From Psychrosphaera algicola (GTDB lineage: Bacteria; Pseudomonadota; Gammaproteobacteria; Enterobacterales; Alteromonadaceae), in assembly GCF_028401425.1 (NCBI RefSeq), contig NZ_JAQOMS010000002.1:3844001-3908000 (forward strand): a stretch of 64,000 nt of DNA, in the 5' to 3' direction. Under the pieces are notes generated by a model. It was not told the origin of the DNA, made no database searches, and saw nothing but the letters and a program-made list of their open reading frames with translations. Made by a program: the position numbers and the translations under genes. Shown piece after piece: positions 30,468-38,991 of the stretch (position 1 is its first letter; each line of letters starts with the position of its first letter).

Positions 30468-32364
30468 ATGTTAGAGCTTGCTGTCGTCTATTTAGCGGCT
30501 GCTGTTATAGCGGTGCCTGTAGCAAAACGCTTAGGTTTAGGCTCGGTGTTAGGCTATTTATTAGCTGGAATATTGATAGGTCCGTTTTTATTGGGTCTTG
30601 TTGGTGACCAAACCGATGTCATGCACTTTGCTGAATTTGGCGTTGTTATGATGTTGTTTTTAGTTGGTTTGGAGTTACAACCGTCGAGGTTGTGGAAACT
30701 GAGACATTCCATTATTGGGTTAGGGGGCCTGCAAGTTACGCTGACCAGTTTAGCTATTTTTGCGACCTGCTATTGGGTATTTTCGTTACAATGGCAGACC
30801 GCTCTGGCCATCGGCTTGATGTTAGCTTTGTCTTCTACCGCTATCGTTATACAAAGCTTGAATGAAAAAGACTGGACCAATCAAGAAGCCGGTCAAAACG
30901 CGTTTTCTGTATTGTTATTTCAAGATATTGCGGTCATCCCAATCCTAGCGCTATTTCCATTGTTAGCCTTTAGCGATTCTATTGGCACTGTGTCTGATCA
31001 TGGCAACTTAATTGCGCACTACCCAGTTTATCTGCAAGTGATGATCTCAGGTGCTGTTATCGCGAGTATTGTTTTTGCGGGGAAGTATGTATCGACGCCC
31101 TTATTTCGATATATAGCAGAAACACGACTACGAGAACTGTTTACCGTAATGGCGTTGTTTTTGGTCATTGCCATTGCGTATATAATGCAAAAAATTGGAT
31201 TATCCCCTGCATTAGGCACATTTTTAGCGGGTGTCGTTTTAGCCGAAAGTGAATTTAGACACGAATTGGAAGTGGATATCGAACCATTTAAGGGGCTGTT
31301 GCTGGGGCTGTTTTTTATCACAGTTGGCGCGTCAATTGACTTTCCATTGTTGTTTGAACAGTTCTCCACTGTAGCAATGCTGGTTCTTTCCTCATAATTC
31401 TCAAAGCTACGGTGTTATTTTTCCTCTCCGTAATTTTTAAAATGCAAGGCAAACAAAAGCTGTTGTTTACCTTGGCCTTAGCTCAAGGTGGTGAATTTGC
31501 TTTTGTTCTGTTGTCATTAACCACGTCGTTACAAATATTGGATCCAGAACAAACTAAGTTAGCGACCTTAGTTGTCGCAATATCTATGTTAATGGCCCCA
31601 TTGTTACTGATGATTTACGATAAGAAGCTGAACAACTCAAAAGCCTCCAAAGCTGAATATGATAAGCCTGAGCACATAGAGGCCACTAAAAGTGTCATTA
31701 TTGCCGGATATGGTCGTTTTGGCCAAATCATTGGTCGTTTATTAACAGCACAGGGTTACCACTTATCTATCCTTGATCACAGCCCAAGCCAGATAGAGAT
31801 GGTTCGCCGTTTTGTTAATAAAGTACATTACGGAGACGCAGCCCGAAAAGACCTGCTTGAGGCGTCTGGAGCGCTTGAAGCAAAGTTATTAGTGATAGCA
31901 ATAGATGACGCAGATAAAATTTTAGAAATTGCCGCTATGGCTAAAAAACATTATCCAAACCTGGCGATTGTCGCACGCGCTATTGACCGTGGACATGCTT
32001 ATGAGTTAATGAAATTAGGGGTCACTTCGTTTCGACGTGAAACCTTCGACTCCGCATTAAGCCTAGGCGTCGAGGCGTTAACCTTGCTAGGTCACAGTCA
32101 GGAAATGTCCGCACGTGCAGGACGAATTTTTGTTGAACATGATAACGAATCAATGAAAATGTTAGTGGACGTGTGGGGGATGATTATAGTTACGGTGTTG
32201 CCGTTAAACAGCGACTGGAAGTGCTAAAACAAGTACTGACAAATGACTTAAAAGAACAAAATAAAATTAATACCTGTCAACAACCAGATTCTAATGAAGA
32301 TTGCGACGATAAGATAACGAGCAAAACAGTGAGTGACACAGGAAAAAATAGCAAGAGAAGCTAA
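30468..32364 (+). CDS. Kef-type potassium/proton antiporter
   Basis: This CPA2 antiporter has an N-terminal Na/H-exchanger domain of about 12 helices (residues 1-380; GSVLGYLLAGILIGPFLLG and ALSSTAIVIQSL are typical). A cytosolic RCK/TrkA-N domain follows, whose NAD-binding motif is VIIAGYGRFGQIIGRLL. It exports potassium and is likely gated by ligands such as glutathione adducts; KefB and KefC cannot be told apart. I chose ATG 30468, which has GGAG upstream. The frame breaks near 31385 and at a run of five Gs near 32177. Joined length is about 630, as expected. The tail after residue 590 is low in complexity. The 249 bases after it hold nothing clear. Confidence 0.88.
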
Positions 32365-32613
32365 CCCATGCTGTTGTTTTAATTTAGATATTAAATTAGC
32401 AATCTAGATATTTACTGGCGTAACTGGAAATTCAACAATAGTAATATGCTATTTTCAGTTAGCTGGTATACCTTAAAGTTTGCCGCTTGGTATGTGATTG
32501 ACCGTTCATATGACTTAATCAAATGCGATTTGGCTTTTGGCTAACTCATTGGATTTTAAATAACTATATTCTAACTATTTAAGTTTTTTCAGTAATCCGT
32601 CAATACTAAAAAT

Positions 32614-33728
32614 TTATTCTAGGATGTATTCTTCGAACTGATTTGAATCAGTTGTCATCAATTTGATTAACTTTGGATGAACAAAGAGTTTCTCTTTTCC
32701 TGAGGCCACTTCTTGTAATACGCCAATATTGCATAACTGCCTTAAATAAACTGAGGCCGTTTGTCGTTTAGCGATATCATTATCAACTAAGCTCCCTATT
32801 CGGCAATAAGGCTGCTCAAAAATCACTTTTACGAGTTCATAGCTGTAAATTTTGGGTAATGATTGCTGAATATGATTAGTGGTATGCTCAATTAGTTTTC
32901 TTACCACGGCAATTTTTTGTGTAGTCCATCGTGCTGTCTCCTCAATTCCTTTCAACATGTAAAGTAACCAAGATTCCCAATCACCATCTTGAGTAACCTT
33001 TAGAAGTAAACGATAATAATCAGATTTATTACTTACGATATAGCGGCTTAAGTACAAAATCGGCAAAGTTAATAACTCTCTTTCGATTAAATAAAGAACA
33101 TTTATAATCCTACCTGTTCTGCCATTACCATCTGTAAATGGATGAATTGCTTCAAATTGATAATGGCTGATAGCCATCTTAATAAGTGGGTCTAAATCAT
33201 CATCCGTATGAAGGAATATCTCCCAGTTAGCTAGTAAATCTCTTAATGTATGCTCACCTACAGGTGGCGTATAAATAACTTTACCAGTGGTTTGGTTGCT
33301 TAACACTGTGCCTATGGTATTCTTCGAATATTCATCGCAACAGATTTGATCGTGCTGCAAATCTCAACTGCTGTATTGGTGCAGAGCGGTTTATATTCTA
33401 GTTGTTTATACCCCTCATAAAGTGCAGTTCTATATCGTAAAGCCTCCTTGGTTGCATTATCTGCAGCGGTGTCTTCATAGGCAAACTGAAAAAGTTTATC
33501 TGTCGTTGTTACAATATTTTCGATTTCCGAACTGTCCTTAGCTTCAAGGAGGGGCAGTAAGTTAATAAGAAGCCCTTGATTTGGAAGTAACTCTCCAGCT
33601 TGTTTCAACTCTGCCAATGCAACTCTAGCGGGTATGCAAGCCTTCAAAACGTTTATACTCTCGATTGCGTCTTTGGATGGTGGCAGGAGAGGTATTGAAT
33701 TAAATGGTTCTTCAGGGTTCCAGTTCAT
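32614..33728 (-). CDS. Fic family protein with N-terminal inhibitory motif
   Basis: This enzyme probably transfers AMP to a target protein. The Fic core HPFTDGNGRTGR is intact, with the catalytic His. The N-terminal part has SSEIENI, matching the (S/T)xxxE(G/N) helix that blocks the ATP site, so it should be self-inhibited (class II). The C-terminal part (about residues 290-370) looks like a winged helix (IGSLVDNDIAKRQTASVYLRQ), as in Fic proteins that bind DNA. The frame breaks near 33345; joined length is about 371, normal for this class. Two CGACAT palindromes directly upstream may be its own operator. It borders the Rhs toxin region. Confidence 0.88.
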
Positions 33729-33748
33729 GTTTGAAATATCTCGTTTTT

Positions 33749-33845
33749 CGACATATCAAGTAGTATATGTCGATAGCGTCGACACGTAAACGCCTTGTGT
33801 TGATATAATGCACTTTTATCGACATGACATATTTACATGTCGATA
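33749..33845. promoter_or_regulatory. Two CGACAT palindromes upstream of the Fic gene
   Basis: CGACATAT / ATATGTCG (arms 33749-33756 and 33765-33772) and TATCGACATG / CATGTCGATA (33817-33826 and 33836-33845) share the half-site TCGACAT four times. They lie 21-117 bases upstream of the Fic start, which suggests an operator for a regulator, perhaps the Fic protein's own winged helix. Confidence 0.5.
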
Positions 33846-33943
33846 GAATAAATATATTAAATTTGACAGATATAAAAAATAAACTTTACCATGTAACAAT
33901 AAAACTCTTTAAAATACAATGTGTTAGCCACTATAAGTGTAAC

Positions 33944-34093
33944 TAATTCATATGAACGGTCGGGTTTACGATTACAACCTTGGCCGGTTTATGAGTGTTG
34001 ATCCGTTTTTACACCTTCAAGGTGATAGTCAAGGAATTAACCCATATTCGTATATTATGAATAATCCTATGGCTGGGACCGATCCCACTGGAT
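33944..34093. repeat. Inverted repeat, left arm (Rhs core tip)
   Basis: This arm starts TAATTCATATGAACGGTCGG and matches, in inverted orientation, 40294-40447. Identity is near-complete over the first 65 bases, falls in a short middle section, and is high again to DPTGY. Confidence 0.8.
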
Positions 34094-34783
34094 ATATTCC
34101 AATCATACCAGCCATCATCTGGGCTTATTCAGCATATGAGACTGCAAACGCTGCTTCAGATACGTATGAGAGTTATCAGAATGGGGATATAAGCGGAGCA
34201 GATGCTGCAACTACTGTTGGCGTTAGTGCAATTGAAAGTACCGTGGGTAAAAAGGTTAGACTTGCTAAAGAAGGTCTGCAAAAAGTACGTCAGGCATTCA
34301 AAGGCGATAAATCAAATAGTAATGTTCAAAACTCCAAAAATGCGTCAAACTCAGATGGTAGAGCTAAGACAACGAATGGTGCTGATAATACTCAAGGTGC
34401 AAATAGTGCAGGTCAAAAAACAACTGACATTGGAAGTCAGAGTCAAATCTCCAAAAGGATCAACTAGCGCAAAATAAAGCTCAAGGTAAGGCTGGTGAAG
34501 CCCAAGTCCGTCAGGAGCTGGGCGATGCCAACCGTGGTGAACAAGTTACAGTAGAGACACTTGATGGTGATAGGGCTAGGGTTGACTTTGTAACGATTAA
34601 AGATGGGAAACCAAATTTAGTTGAAGTGAAAACAGGAAATGCCTCACTTTCTAAAGGACAGAAAGCAGTTAAAAGTGCAATTGATAGAGGAGAACCTGTA
34701 ATACCTAGGGAGCTAATGCGGAGAAAGCAGGCTTACCAGTAGGTAAAAAGGTTGCGTGTTCGTTTGAAGAGAAAAGGTGTTAG
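33952..34783 (+). pseudogene. Orphan Rhs tip with PD-(D/E)xK-like nuclease toxin domain
   Basis: The frame opens in the conserved Rhs core (LIH-MNGRVYDYNLGRFMSVDPF), but everything N-terminal is missing and a stop lies just upstream, so this is a displaced tip. A linker region (about residues 50-170) is rich in Asn, Ser and Gln. After a shift near 34455 the tip reads GKAGEAQVRQELGDANRG, then DRARVDFVTI and LVEVKTGNASLSKGQKAVK: the E...D...ExK order of restriction-endonuclease-fold toxins. One G missing from a run of three near 34713 gives GANAEKAGLPVGKKV and the stop at 34783. It would cut DNA or RNA if delivered. An immunity-like gene starts four bases on. Confidence 0.75.
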
Positions 34784-34786
34784 GTA

Positions 34787-35405
34787 ATGTCCGGTAAATT
34801 AGTACCTATGGGAAAATTACTAAGTAATACATGTATTCCTCTTTTTAAAGAAATAGGCTTTAAAAAGAAGAAAGAAGGTATTTTTATAAACAATATGGTG
34901 ATGATCTATATTTAAGAATCGGGTTTAACGAATCAGATAAGTCATCTAATACGCTTGTTATAAATCCAATGTTTGGTGTTGGTTGGAAAAAGTTAGAGTC
35001 ATTTTTGGCAGAGTGCAATAAGGGAAGTACTCCCCATATTTGTATGCTAGTTTCTCATCCAATATTGGAGGGTTTGACGAAAGTAATGATGTTGTTAGAT
35101 TCACTTTTGAGAGGGATCGCATCGTCGAAGATGCACAGTCATTTCAGGAATACTTGAATTCTATATCGCTTAAAACAGAAGAACGTTTTGCCGAACATTC
35201 TGACTTATTAGATGGGCTTCTGAGGTATATTTCCGTGGGGCAGCAACAAGAAAAATTAGCCTGTTATCACTTTTTAATTGGTGATAAATCAAAGGCTCTT
35301 AATATTCTTGAAAAAGAGCGAGATAGTTTGAGTTCAGCTCATCCCGTTATGCAAGAAGAGTTTGAAATGTTTGCTGATGAGTTCATGTCTAAAGTAACTA
35401 GTTGA
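34787..35405 (+). CDS. Probable immunity protein for the PD-(D/E)xK toxin
   Basis: It begins MSGKLVPMGKLLSNTCIPLF with KEIGFKKKKEGIF, which resembles the DUF4304 family often found as toxin partners. The gene starts four bases after the toxin stop, the usual toxin-immunity spacing. The frame breaks near 34892 (INN then YGDDLYLRIGFNES) and near 35030 (NKGSTP then YASFSSNIGGFD); the rest reads to the stop at 35405. About 205 residues, no signal peptide, so it is cytosolic, matching a nuclease that acts inside the cell. A terminator follows. The family name is tentative; the role rests mainly on position. Confidence 0.6.
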
Positions 35406-35425
35406 CTCTTTGCAAAGAACTAATG

Positions 35426-35453
35426 AATAAAGCCCACACGCGTGGGCTTTATT
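35426..35453 (+). terminator. Terminator after the immunity gene
   Basis: AATAAAGCCCAC / GTGGGCTTTATT with a 4-base loop, 20 bases after the stop codon. Confidence 0.8.
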
Positions 35454-35532
35454 GTGTCGAAAGCTAAGCAGCCAGCTCGTTAACGTTGGTGATTTGCTGT
35501 GTGGCGTTCCGCTCTGCCTCAGGCGGTCATAG

Positions 35533-35603
35533 GGATCAGGTCTTGCATTTTGCATTGTTTTGAACTCAAACCAGAACTAACGGGGTCAGGACCTGACCCC
35601 GTT
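35533..35603. repeat. REP-type element
   Basis: GATCAGGTCTTGCATTTTGC (35535-35554) and a palindrome with 12-bp arms (AACGGGGTCAGG, one central base; 35579-35603) match the ends of the RAYT remnant at 38672-38852. These are REP-like sequences mobilised by REP-associated tyrosine transposases. Confidence 0.65.
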
Positions 35604-35641
35604 GTATAGATTATATCTCGAAACAAATCATGACTTTTACG

Positions 35642-35851
35642 TCATTCAGCATGAGAGATCGCATTAAACCCTTCAAGTTTACCTATTTTTAATTTGCCGT
35701 TTTCTTGGGTCAGTTTAATATAAAACACCTTTCGATTTCGATTTCCATTTCCAGACAAGCCTGTAACGAAAGAGTCCATCATTTTACAATCACTAACAAT
35801 CCTAAATTCGGATTTTATAGTTCTCAACGCAGCGATTGACAATAACCACAT
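35642..35851 (-). CDS. Small protein of unknown function, possibly truncated immunity gene
   Basis: A 69-residue frame, MWLLSIAALRTIKSEFRIVS to KLEGFNAISHAE. I do not recognise it. It has no signal peptide and no known motif. A UUCG-loop repeat lies 16 bases upstream of its start, and orphan immunity genes sit nearby, so it is probably the rear part of a displaced cassette gene that lost its 5' end. Confidence 0.35.
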   Translation of the reverse strand: MWLLSIAALRTIKSEFRIVSDCKMMDSFVTGLSGNGNRNRKVFYIKLTQENGKLKIGKLEGFNAISHAE

Positions 35852-35866
35852 ATTGTCAAAATTAAT

Positions 35867-35900
35867 TTTGACCTCAAATCAAACCAGCCGAATCTGGTTT
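35867..35900. repeat. Cassette repeat, copy 1
   Basis: TTTGACCTCAAATCAAACCA followed by GCCGAATCTGGTTT. Its hairpin arms AACCAG/CTGGTT carry a GCCGAATC-type loop region. Same orientation and sequence (with few changes) as 36004 and 38992. Confidence 0.7.
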
Positions 35901-35952
35901 AAACTGAAACTCACTACCAAAGGTAAATCGGACAGAGTTGATTCCGAGACAA

Positions 35953-35970
35953 TTGATAACTAGTTATCAA
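35953..35970. repeat. Perfect 18-bp palindrome
   Basis: TTGATAACTAGTTATCAA sits between cassette repeats 1 and 2 with no gene next to it. It could be a protein-binding or recombination site; nothing else supports a function. Confidence 0.4.
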
Positions 35971-36003
35971 AACTACTTACAATCAAAAAATATCTAATCC
36001 CAC

Positions 36004-36036
36004 TTTGACCTCAAAACAAACCAGCCGAAGCTGGTT
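36004..36036 (-). repeat. Cassette repeat, copy 2 (terminator-like)
   Basis: TTTGACCTCAAAACAAACCA then GCCGAAGCTGGTT. Read on the minus strand it is AACCAGC-TTCG-GCTGGTT, a stem with a UUCG loop followed by a T-rich tail. It is 22 bases past the stop of the 36059 gene, so it may terminate it. Confidence 0.7.
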
Positions 36037-36058
36037 CATTTTATATGAATGGGGACGG

Positions 36059-36376
36059 TCACTCTTCGGTTCTTTCAACAGAAGACGAATGAATTGTTAC
36101 TGCGCCAACCACTTCTCCAATTACTAAAATTGGTAATGAAGTCTTTTCTAAAAAGCTTTTATCAATTCCTCCAATCCAGCGAGCACTAACCGAACCTTCA
36201 CACTGCTCTCCAATGTTAAGTTTGGCTTTTTCCATGTCATAGAGGTTTGCAATAACTTTACCTTCATCTGTGTCGATATCAAATCTGGCATTTTCTCCTA
36301 ATAAGATCTCAGGAAACTCTGAATGCTTAGACTGATAATGGACTGTAACTTTAGCCAAAAATGTATCAACAATCAT
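36059..36376 (-). CDS. Orphan immunity-like protein
   Basis: A 105-residue protein, MIVDTFLAKVTVHYQSKHSE and onward, mostly beta strands (ARFDIDTDEGKVIANLYDME, CEGSVSARWIGGI). I do not recognise a named family; the strand pattern and FLAKVTV start are reminiscent of the EF-Tu C-terminal barrel type seen in some small immunity proteins, but this is weak. It starts 25 bases from the IS3 left end and is followed by a cassette repeat, so its toxin partner was probably removed. The frame is intact. Confidence 0.45.
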   Translation of the reverse strand: MIVDTFLAKVTVHYQSKHSEFPEILLGENARFDIDTDEGKVIANLYDMEKAKLNIGEQCEGSVSARWIGGIDKSFLEKTSLPILVIGEVVGAVTIHSSSVERTEE

Positions 36377-36475
36377 TTATTCTACCTCCCATGCTCCGCC
36401 TGTAGTGGCATAGTGATTTTGGCCACCTAATTAGAGGATGTTATGATTGAATCATAGCAGTATTAGGTGAAGATA

Positions 36476-36757
36476 ATGGCTAAGAAGTCACGTAAAAATT
36501 TCAGCCCAGAATTTAGATTAGAAACGGCACAATTGGTACTCGATCATGGTTATACCCATGAAGAAGCAGCTAAGGCCATGAATGTGGGTTATTCGACGAT
36601 TGGTAAATGGGTTAAACAGTTAAAAGAAGAACGGCAAGGCAAAGCGCCTAAAGCAACACCCATGACTCCCGAGCAGCTTAGGATAAGAGAGCTTGAAAAG
36701 AAAATTGAACGCATTGAATTAGAAAAGGAAATTCTAAAAAGGCTACGGCTCTGTTGA
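36476..36757 (+). CDS. IS3 transposase OrfA
   Basis: This is a helix-turn-helix protein (FSPEFRLETAQLVLDHGYTH, YSTIGKWVKQLKEE) followed by a leucine-zipper-like coiled coil (LRIRELEKKIERIELEKEIL). It binds the IS ends. As read it ends ILKRLRLC at a run of five As; relatives read ILKKATALLMSD, which needs six As. Six As plus G would also recreate the A-AAA-AAG slippery site used for -1 frameshifting to OrfB, so one A is probably missing. Confidence 0.85.
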   Translation: MAKKSRKNFSPEFRLETAQLVLDHGYTHEEAAKAMNVGYSTIGKWVKQLKEERQGKAPKATPMTPEQLRIRELEKKIERIELEKEILKRLRLC

Positions 36758-37670
36758 TGTCGGACTCACTGAACAATTCGAATTAATCGAAAAACTCAAT
36801 CAGAGCCATAAAGTAAGGTATCCAATAAAAATATTGTGTGATGTCTTCGGTGTTAATCGTAGCAGCTTTAAATATTGGCTGAAACGAGATAATTCGCCGT
36901 CAGTCGAGCATCAAGTATTACTAAAGAAGGTTGAGAATGCTCATGAGTTAAGCGGTGGCTCCGCAGGTGCCAGAACAATCAGTGAAATCATTACACAAGA
37001 TGAAAGTGACGTAACGTTGAGTCGATACCGGGCTACTAAGTTAATGAAAAAGCTTAATTTAGTGAGTTGTCAGATACCACAACATGCTTATAAGAAAGGC
37101 TCAAAGGAGCATGTGGCAATACCTAACTTGCTTGGTCGTCAGTTTGATGTAACTGCGCCTAATCAAGTCTGGTGCGGCGATGTGACGTACATATGGACAG
37201 GAAATCGTTGGGCCTATTTAGCTGTCGTGATTGATTTGTTCGCTCGAAAACCTGTTGGGTGGGCAATGTCACACTCACCTGACAGCGAATTAACAGTCAA
37301 AGCACTAACAATGGCTTACGAGCTACGTGGCAGACCTGAAAACGTGATGTTTCACAGTGACCAAGGCAGTCATTACACGAGCCGAAAATTCAGACAGAGG
37401 CTGTGGCGTTACCAGATAACACAAAGCATGAGCCGTCGCGGAAATTGCTGGGACAACGCACCGATGGAGCGATTTTTCAGAAGTCTAAAGACAGAATGGG
37501 TTCCAACGGTAGGCTATCGTAGTTTTAATGAAGCCAAGATAGATATCACGAAATATATTATTGGCTATTACAGTCAAGTTAGGCCGCATCAGCATAATGG
37601 CGGTTTGGCACCAAATGAGTCAGAGAGAAGATACTGGCTAAACTATAAAACCGTGGCCAAAAACAGTTGA
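36738..37670 (+). CDS. IS3 transposase OrfB (DDE integrase domain)
   Basis: The catalytic half of the IS3 transposase, made as a fusion with OrfA by -1 frameshifting. The frame opens near 36738 (GYGSVDVGLTEQFELIEKLN) without its own clear start. A HTH_21 region (residues about 15-100) precedes the rve integrase core with catalytic Asp in WCGDVTYIW, Asp in MFHSDQGSHY and Glu in NAPMERFFRSLKTEW. The D-D-35-E set is complete, so it may be active if frameshifting works. It ends eight bases before the right terminal repeat. Confidence 0.88.
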   Translation, partial: KGYGSVDVGLTEQFELIEKLNQSHKVRYPIKILCDVFGVNRSSFKYWLKRDNSPSVEHQVLLKKVENAHELSGGSAGARTISEIITQDESDVTLSRYRATKLMKKLNLVSCQIPQHAYKKGSKEHVAIPNLLGRQFDVTAPNQVWCGDVTYIWTGNRWAYLAVVIDLFARKPVGWAMSHSPDSELTVKALTMAYELRGRPENVMFHSDQGSHYTSRKFRQRLWRYQITQSMSRRGNCWDNAPMERFFRSLKTEWVPTVGYRSFNEAKIDITKYIIGYYSQVRPHQHNGGLAPNESERRYWLNYKTVAKNS

Positions 37671-37678
37671 CCACTACA

Positions 37679-37889
37679 TACCAAGCTCGGTCATTAGTTG
37701 ACAATTTCCAGAACGTTTTAAAATCGATGCCACTGATAAACAGAAATATGGGGCCGTCATTCTTGGAAAAAACGGTGTTGAAAAATACGTCAACTATTGT
37801 TAGCACCTACCAAACTTGGAAACATCGAAATCACAGACATGCCACCTGCGCATAGAATGAGTGCAAGAAAAAAACAAGAGGGTTTATAA
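37679..37889 (+). pseudogene. Truncated toxin tip cut by the IS3 element
   Basis: Directly after the IS right end one frame reads FKIDATDKQKYGAVILGKNG then, after one A missing from a run of five near 37775, IRQLLLAPTKLGNIEITDMP and HRMSARKKQEGL to TAA at 37887. The stop overlaps the next ATG as TAATG, a typical translationally coupled toxin-immunity junction. The front of the gene is lost. I cannot name the toxin family. The product would be inactive. Confidence 0.5.
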
Positions 37890-38331
37890 TGACTGTCAAA
37901 ATGATTTGTTTGTTTGCTATTTTTTCGCAGATAATTGCGTTGCCGAAGAAATCAGTAATGAGTTAACTGGTGATTTTGCTGAAGAACTGATGAATATAAA
38001 AAATGTCACAGTGCATTCTGACGTTAAGAATTCGTTAGAGACTAAGATTATAAAGTCGAGAAGAGAGGAAGAATGCCCTTCAGCTAGTAAGTACTGCCCC
38101 ACTGAGAATCTTTTTATAGTAGTTAAGACGCTAGAAGAAGCTCCATCATATAAAATTTATAAGCTGAGAAATGCTTTCGGCTGGGAAGTTAAATCGGTAA
38201 GTTTTTCAGGTGAGGGGTACAGTGCTTGTTCCAAAGTAACTCTAATAGAAAAGGTGCTAAGCTCTTCAGCGGACAGTTGGGATTACGAAGATAAGGAAAT
38301 TTGTTTGCGTGTGTTGGAGGAGCCTAAATAA
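37889..38331 (+). CDS. Probable periplasmic immunity protein
   Basis: It begins MTVKMICLFAIF, which with the following residues looks like a signal peptide, then, after a shift in a run of six Ts near 37921, ADNCVAEEISNELTGDFAEE and on to VLEEPK at 38331, about 147 residues. Several Cys (SCPSASKYCPT-like spacing, CSK, CLRV) fit an oxidised periplasmic protein. It starts within the stop of the truncated toxin frame. A periplasmic immunity protein would imply a toxin acting in the periplasm or membrane. No family recognised. Confidence 0.5.
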
Positions 38332-38402
38332 CCTTCATAAAAGGAAAGATTTGAGGCTAAGCCTTCAGTTTGTAAATGGAGATAAATTACTAACCATCAT
38401 CA

Positions 38403-38432
38403 TAGCCCAGCCAGAAACGGTTGGGCTTTTTA
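38403..38432 (+). terminator. Terminator after the periplasmic immunity gene
   Basis: AGCCCAGCC / GGTTGGGCT (one G-T pair) with a 6-base loop followed by TTTTT. Confidence 0.75.
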
Positions 38433-38467
38433 GTATCTGGAACCTTTAAACCGTTCAAATGTTACTC

Positions 38468-38532
38468 ATCGATCGCTCTGCGATCGATGACACGGTTTCC
38501 ATCATCATCACAGCATCATCACAGCATCATCA
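38468..38532. repeat. Inverted repeat and short tandem repeat
   Basis: ATCGATCGC-TCT-GCGATCGAT (38468-38488) is a perfect 9-bp inverted repeat. Next to it, an 11-bp unit ATCATCACAGC repeats about 2.7 times (38504-38532). No gene covers them. Confidence 0.55.
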
Positions 38533-38581
38533 CTTTTTACACCTGCATCATCATTGCTCGCCGGTATAAAACTTTCCCATT

Positions 38582-38671
38582 TTAGGTGTAGCGACCTAAT
38601 GAAGGGTCATAATCACGGAAATAGTTATAACTAAAACCTGACTCTGCATCTTGATATTGACCAAAAATATT
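38582..38671 (-). pseudogene. Rhs core fragment
   Basis: On the minus strand the frame reads NIFGQYQDAESGFSYNYFRD then YDPSLGRYT and a stop. This is the Rhs/YD-repeat core consensus GQY-D-ESG-YNYFRDYDP--GRY, seen about 30 residues before the tip cleavage motif in full Rhs proteins. It is cut on its 5' side exactly where the REP/RAYT remnant begins (38672). It shows a third Rhs gene once lay here. Confidence 0.7.
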
Positions 38672-38852
38672 GGGGTCAGGTCTTGCATTTTGCAACTACT
38701 CTACTCACTGTTGAATAATGAACACCAAAGGCGTTAGCAACTTCTGCCATGCTGTATTGTCCGGTTCTATAGGCTTCTAACATTCCCTTTTTCTTGTCTT
38801 TGTTATACATAGTTTGATAAAAAGCTAATGCAAAAAACAAGACCTGACCCCG
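38672..38852. mobile_element. REP-flanked RAYT transposase remnant
   Basis: GGGGTCAGGTCTTGCATTTT (38672) and its inverted partner ending CAAGACCTGACCCC (38852) bound a 181-base unit. Inside, on the minus strand (38676-38810), a 44-codon frame MYNKDKKKGMLEAYRTGQYS, MAEVANAFGVHYSTVSR and a stop at TGA matches the C-terminal helix-turn-helix of REP-associated tyrosine transposases. The Y1 catalytic domain is absent, so this is a non-autonomous derivative. Confidence 0.7.
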
Positions 38853-38991
38853 TTGTTTTCGCCAAAAATCAACGACTCTGACCCTTTGATTTTTTTCAAA
38901 TTTCTCTCAAATTCTGTAGAAACTCAAAGAACAATTGTTGAAATTGTTTTTAGCCATTCATACTCTTAGCGATTTAAATAATTCCATTACC

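Larger units (their letters stand above)
36401..37678 (+). mobile_element. IS3-family insertion sequence
   Basis: A 1,278-bp element with imperfect terminal inverted repeats: the left end starts TGTAGTGGCATAGTGATTTT and the right end, read inward, TGTAGTGGTCAACTGTTTTT; both continue with GGCCAC. It encodes OrfA and OrfB. The bases flanking it do not form a direct repeat (GCC on the left, TAC on the right), so the flanks were rearranged after insertion. It separates an immunity-like gene from a truncated toxin gene. Confidence 0.9.

Noticed and set aside
34155..34168. A further LacI-type site (AGATACGTATGAGA)
   Set aside because: It shares only the ATACGTATG core and lies inside the Rhs tip coding region, so it is probably chance.
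37861..38331. A longer plus-strand frame starting at 37861 for the immunity gene
   Set aside because: Its first residues lack a ribosome site and look unnatural; the ATG at 37889, overlapping the upstream stop, gives a signal peptide and better coupling.
38504..38532. Short tandem repeat as a CRISPR array
   Set aside because: An 11-bp unit repeated under three times with no spacers and no cas genes.
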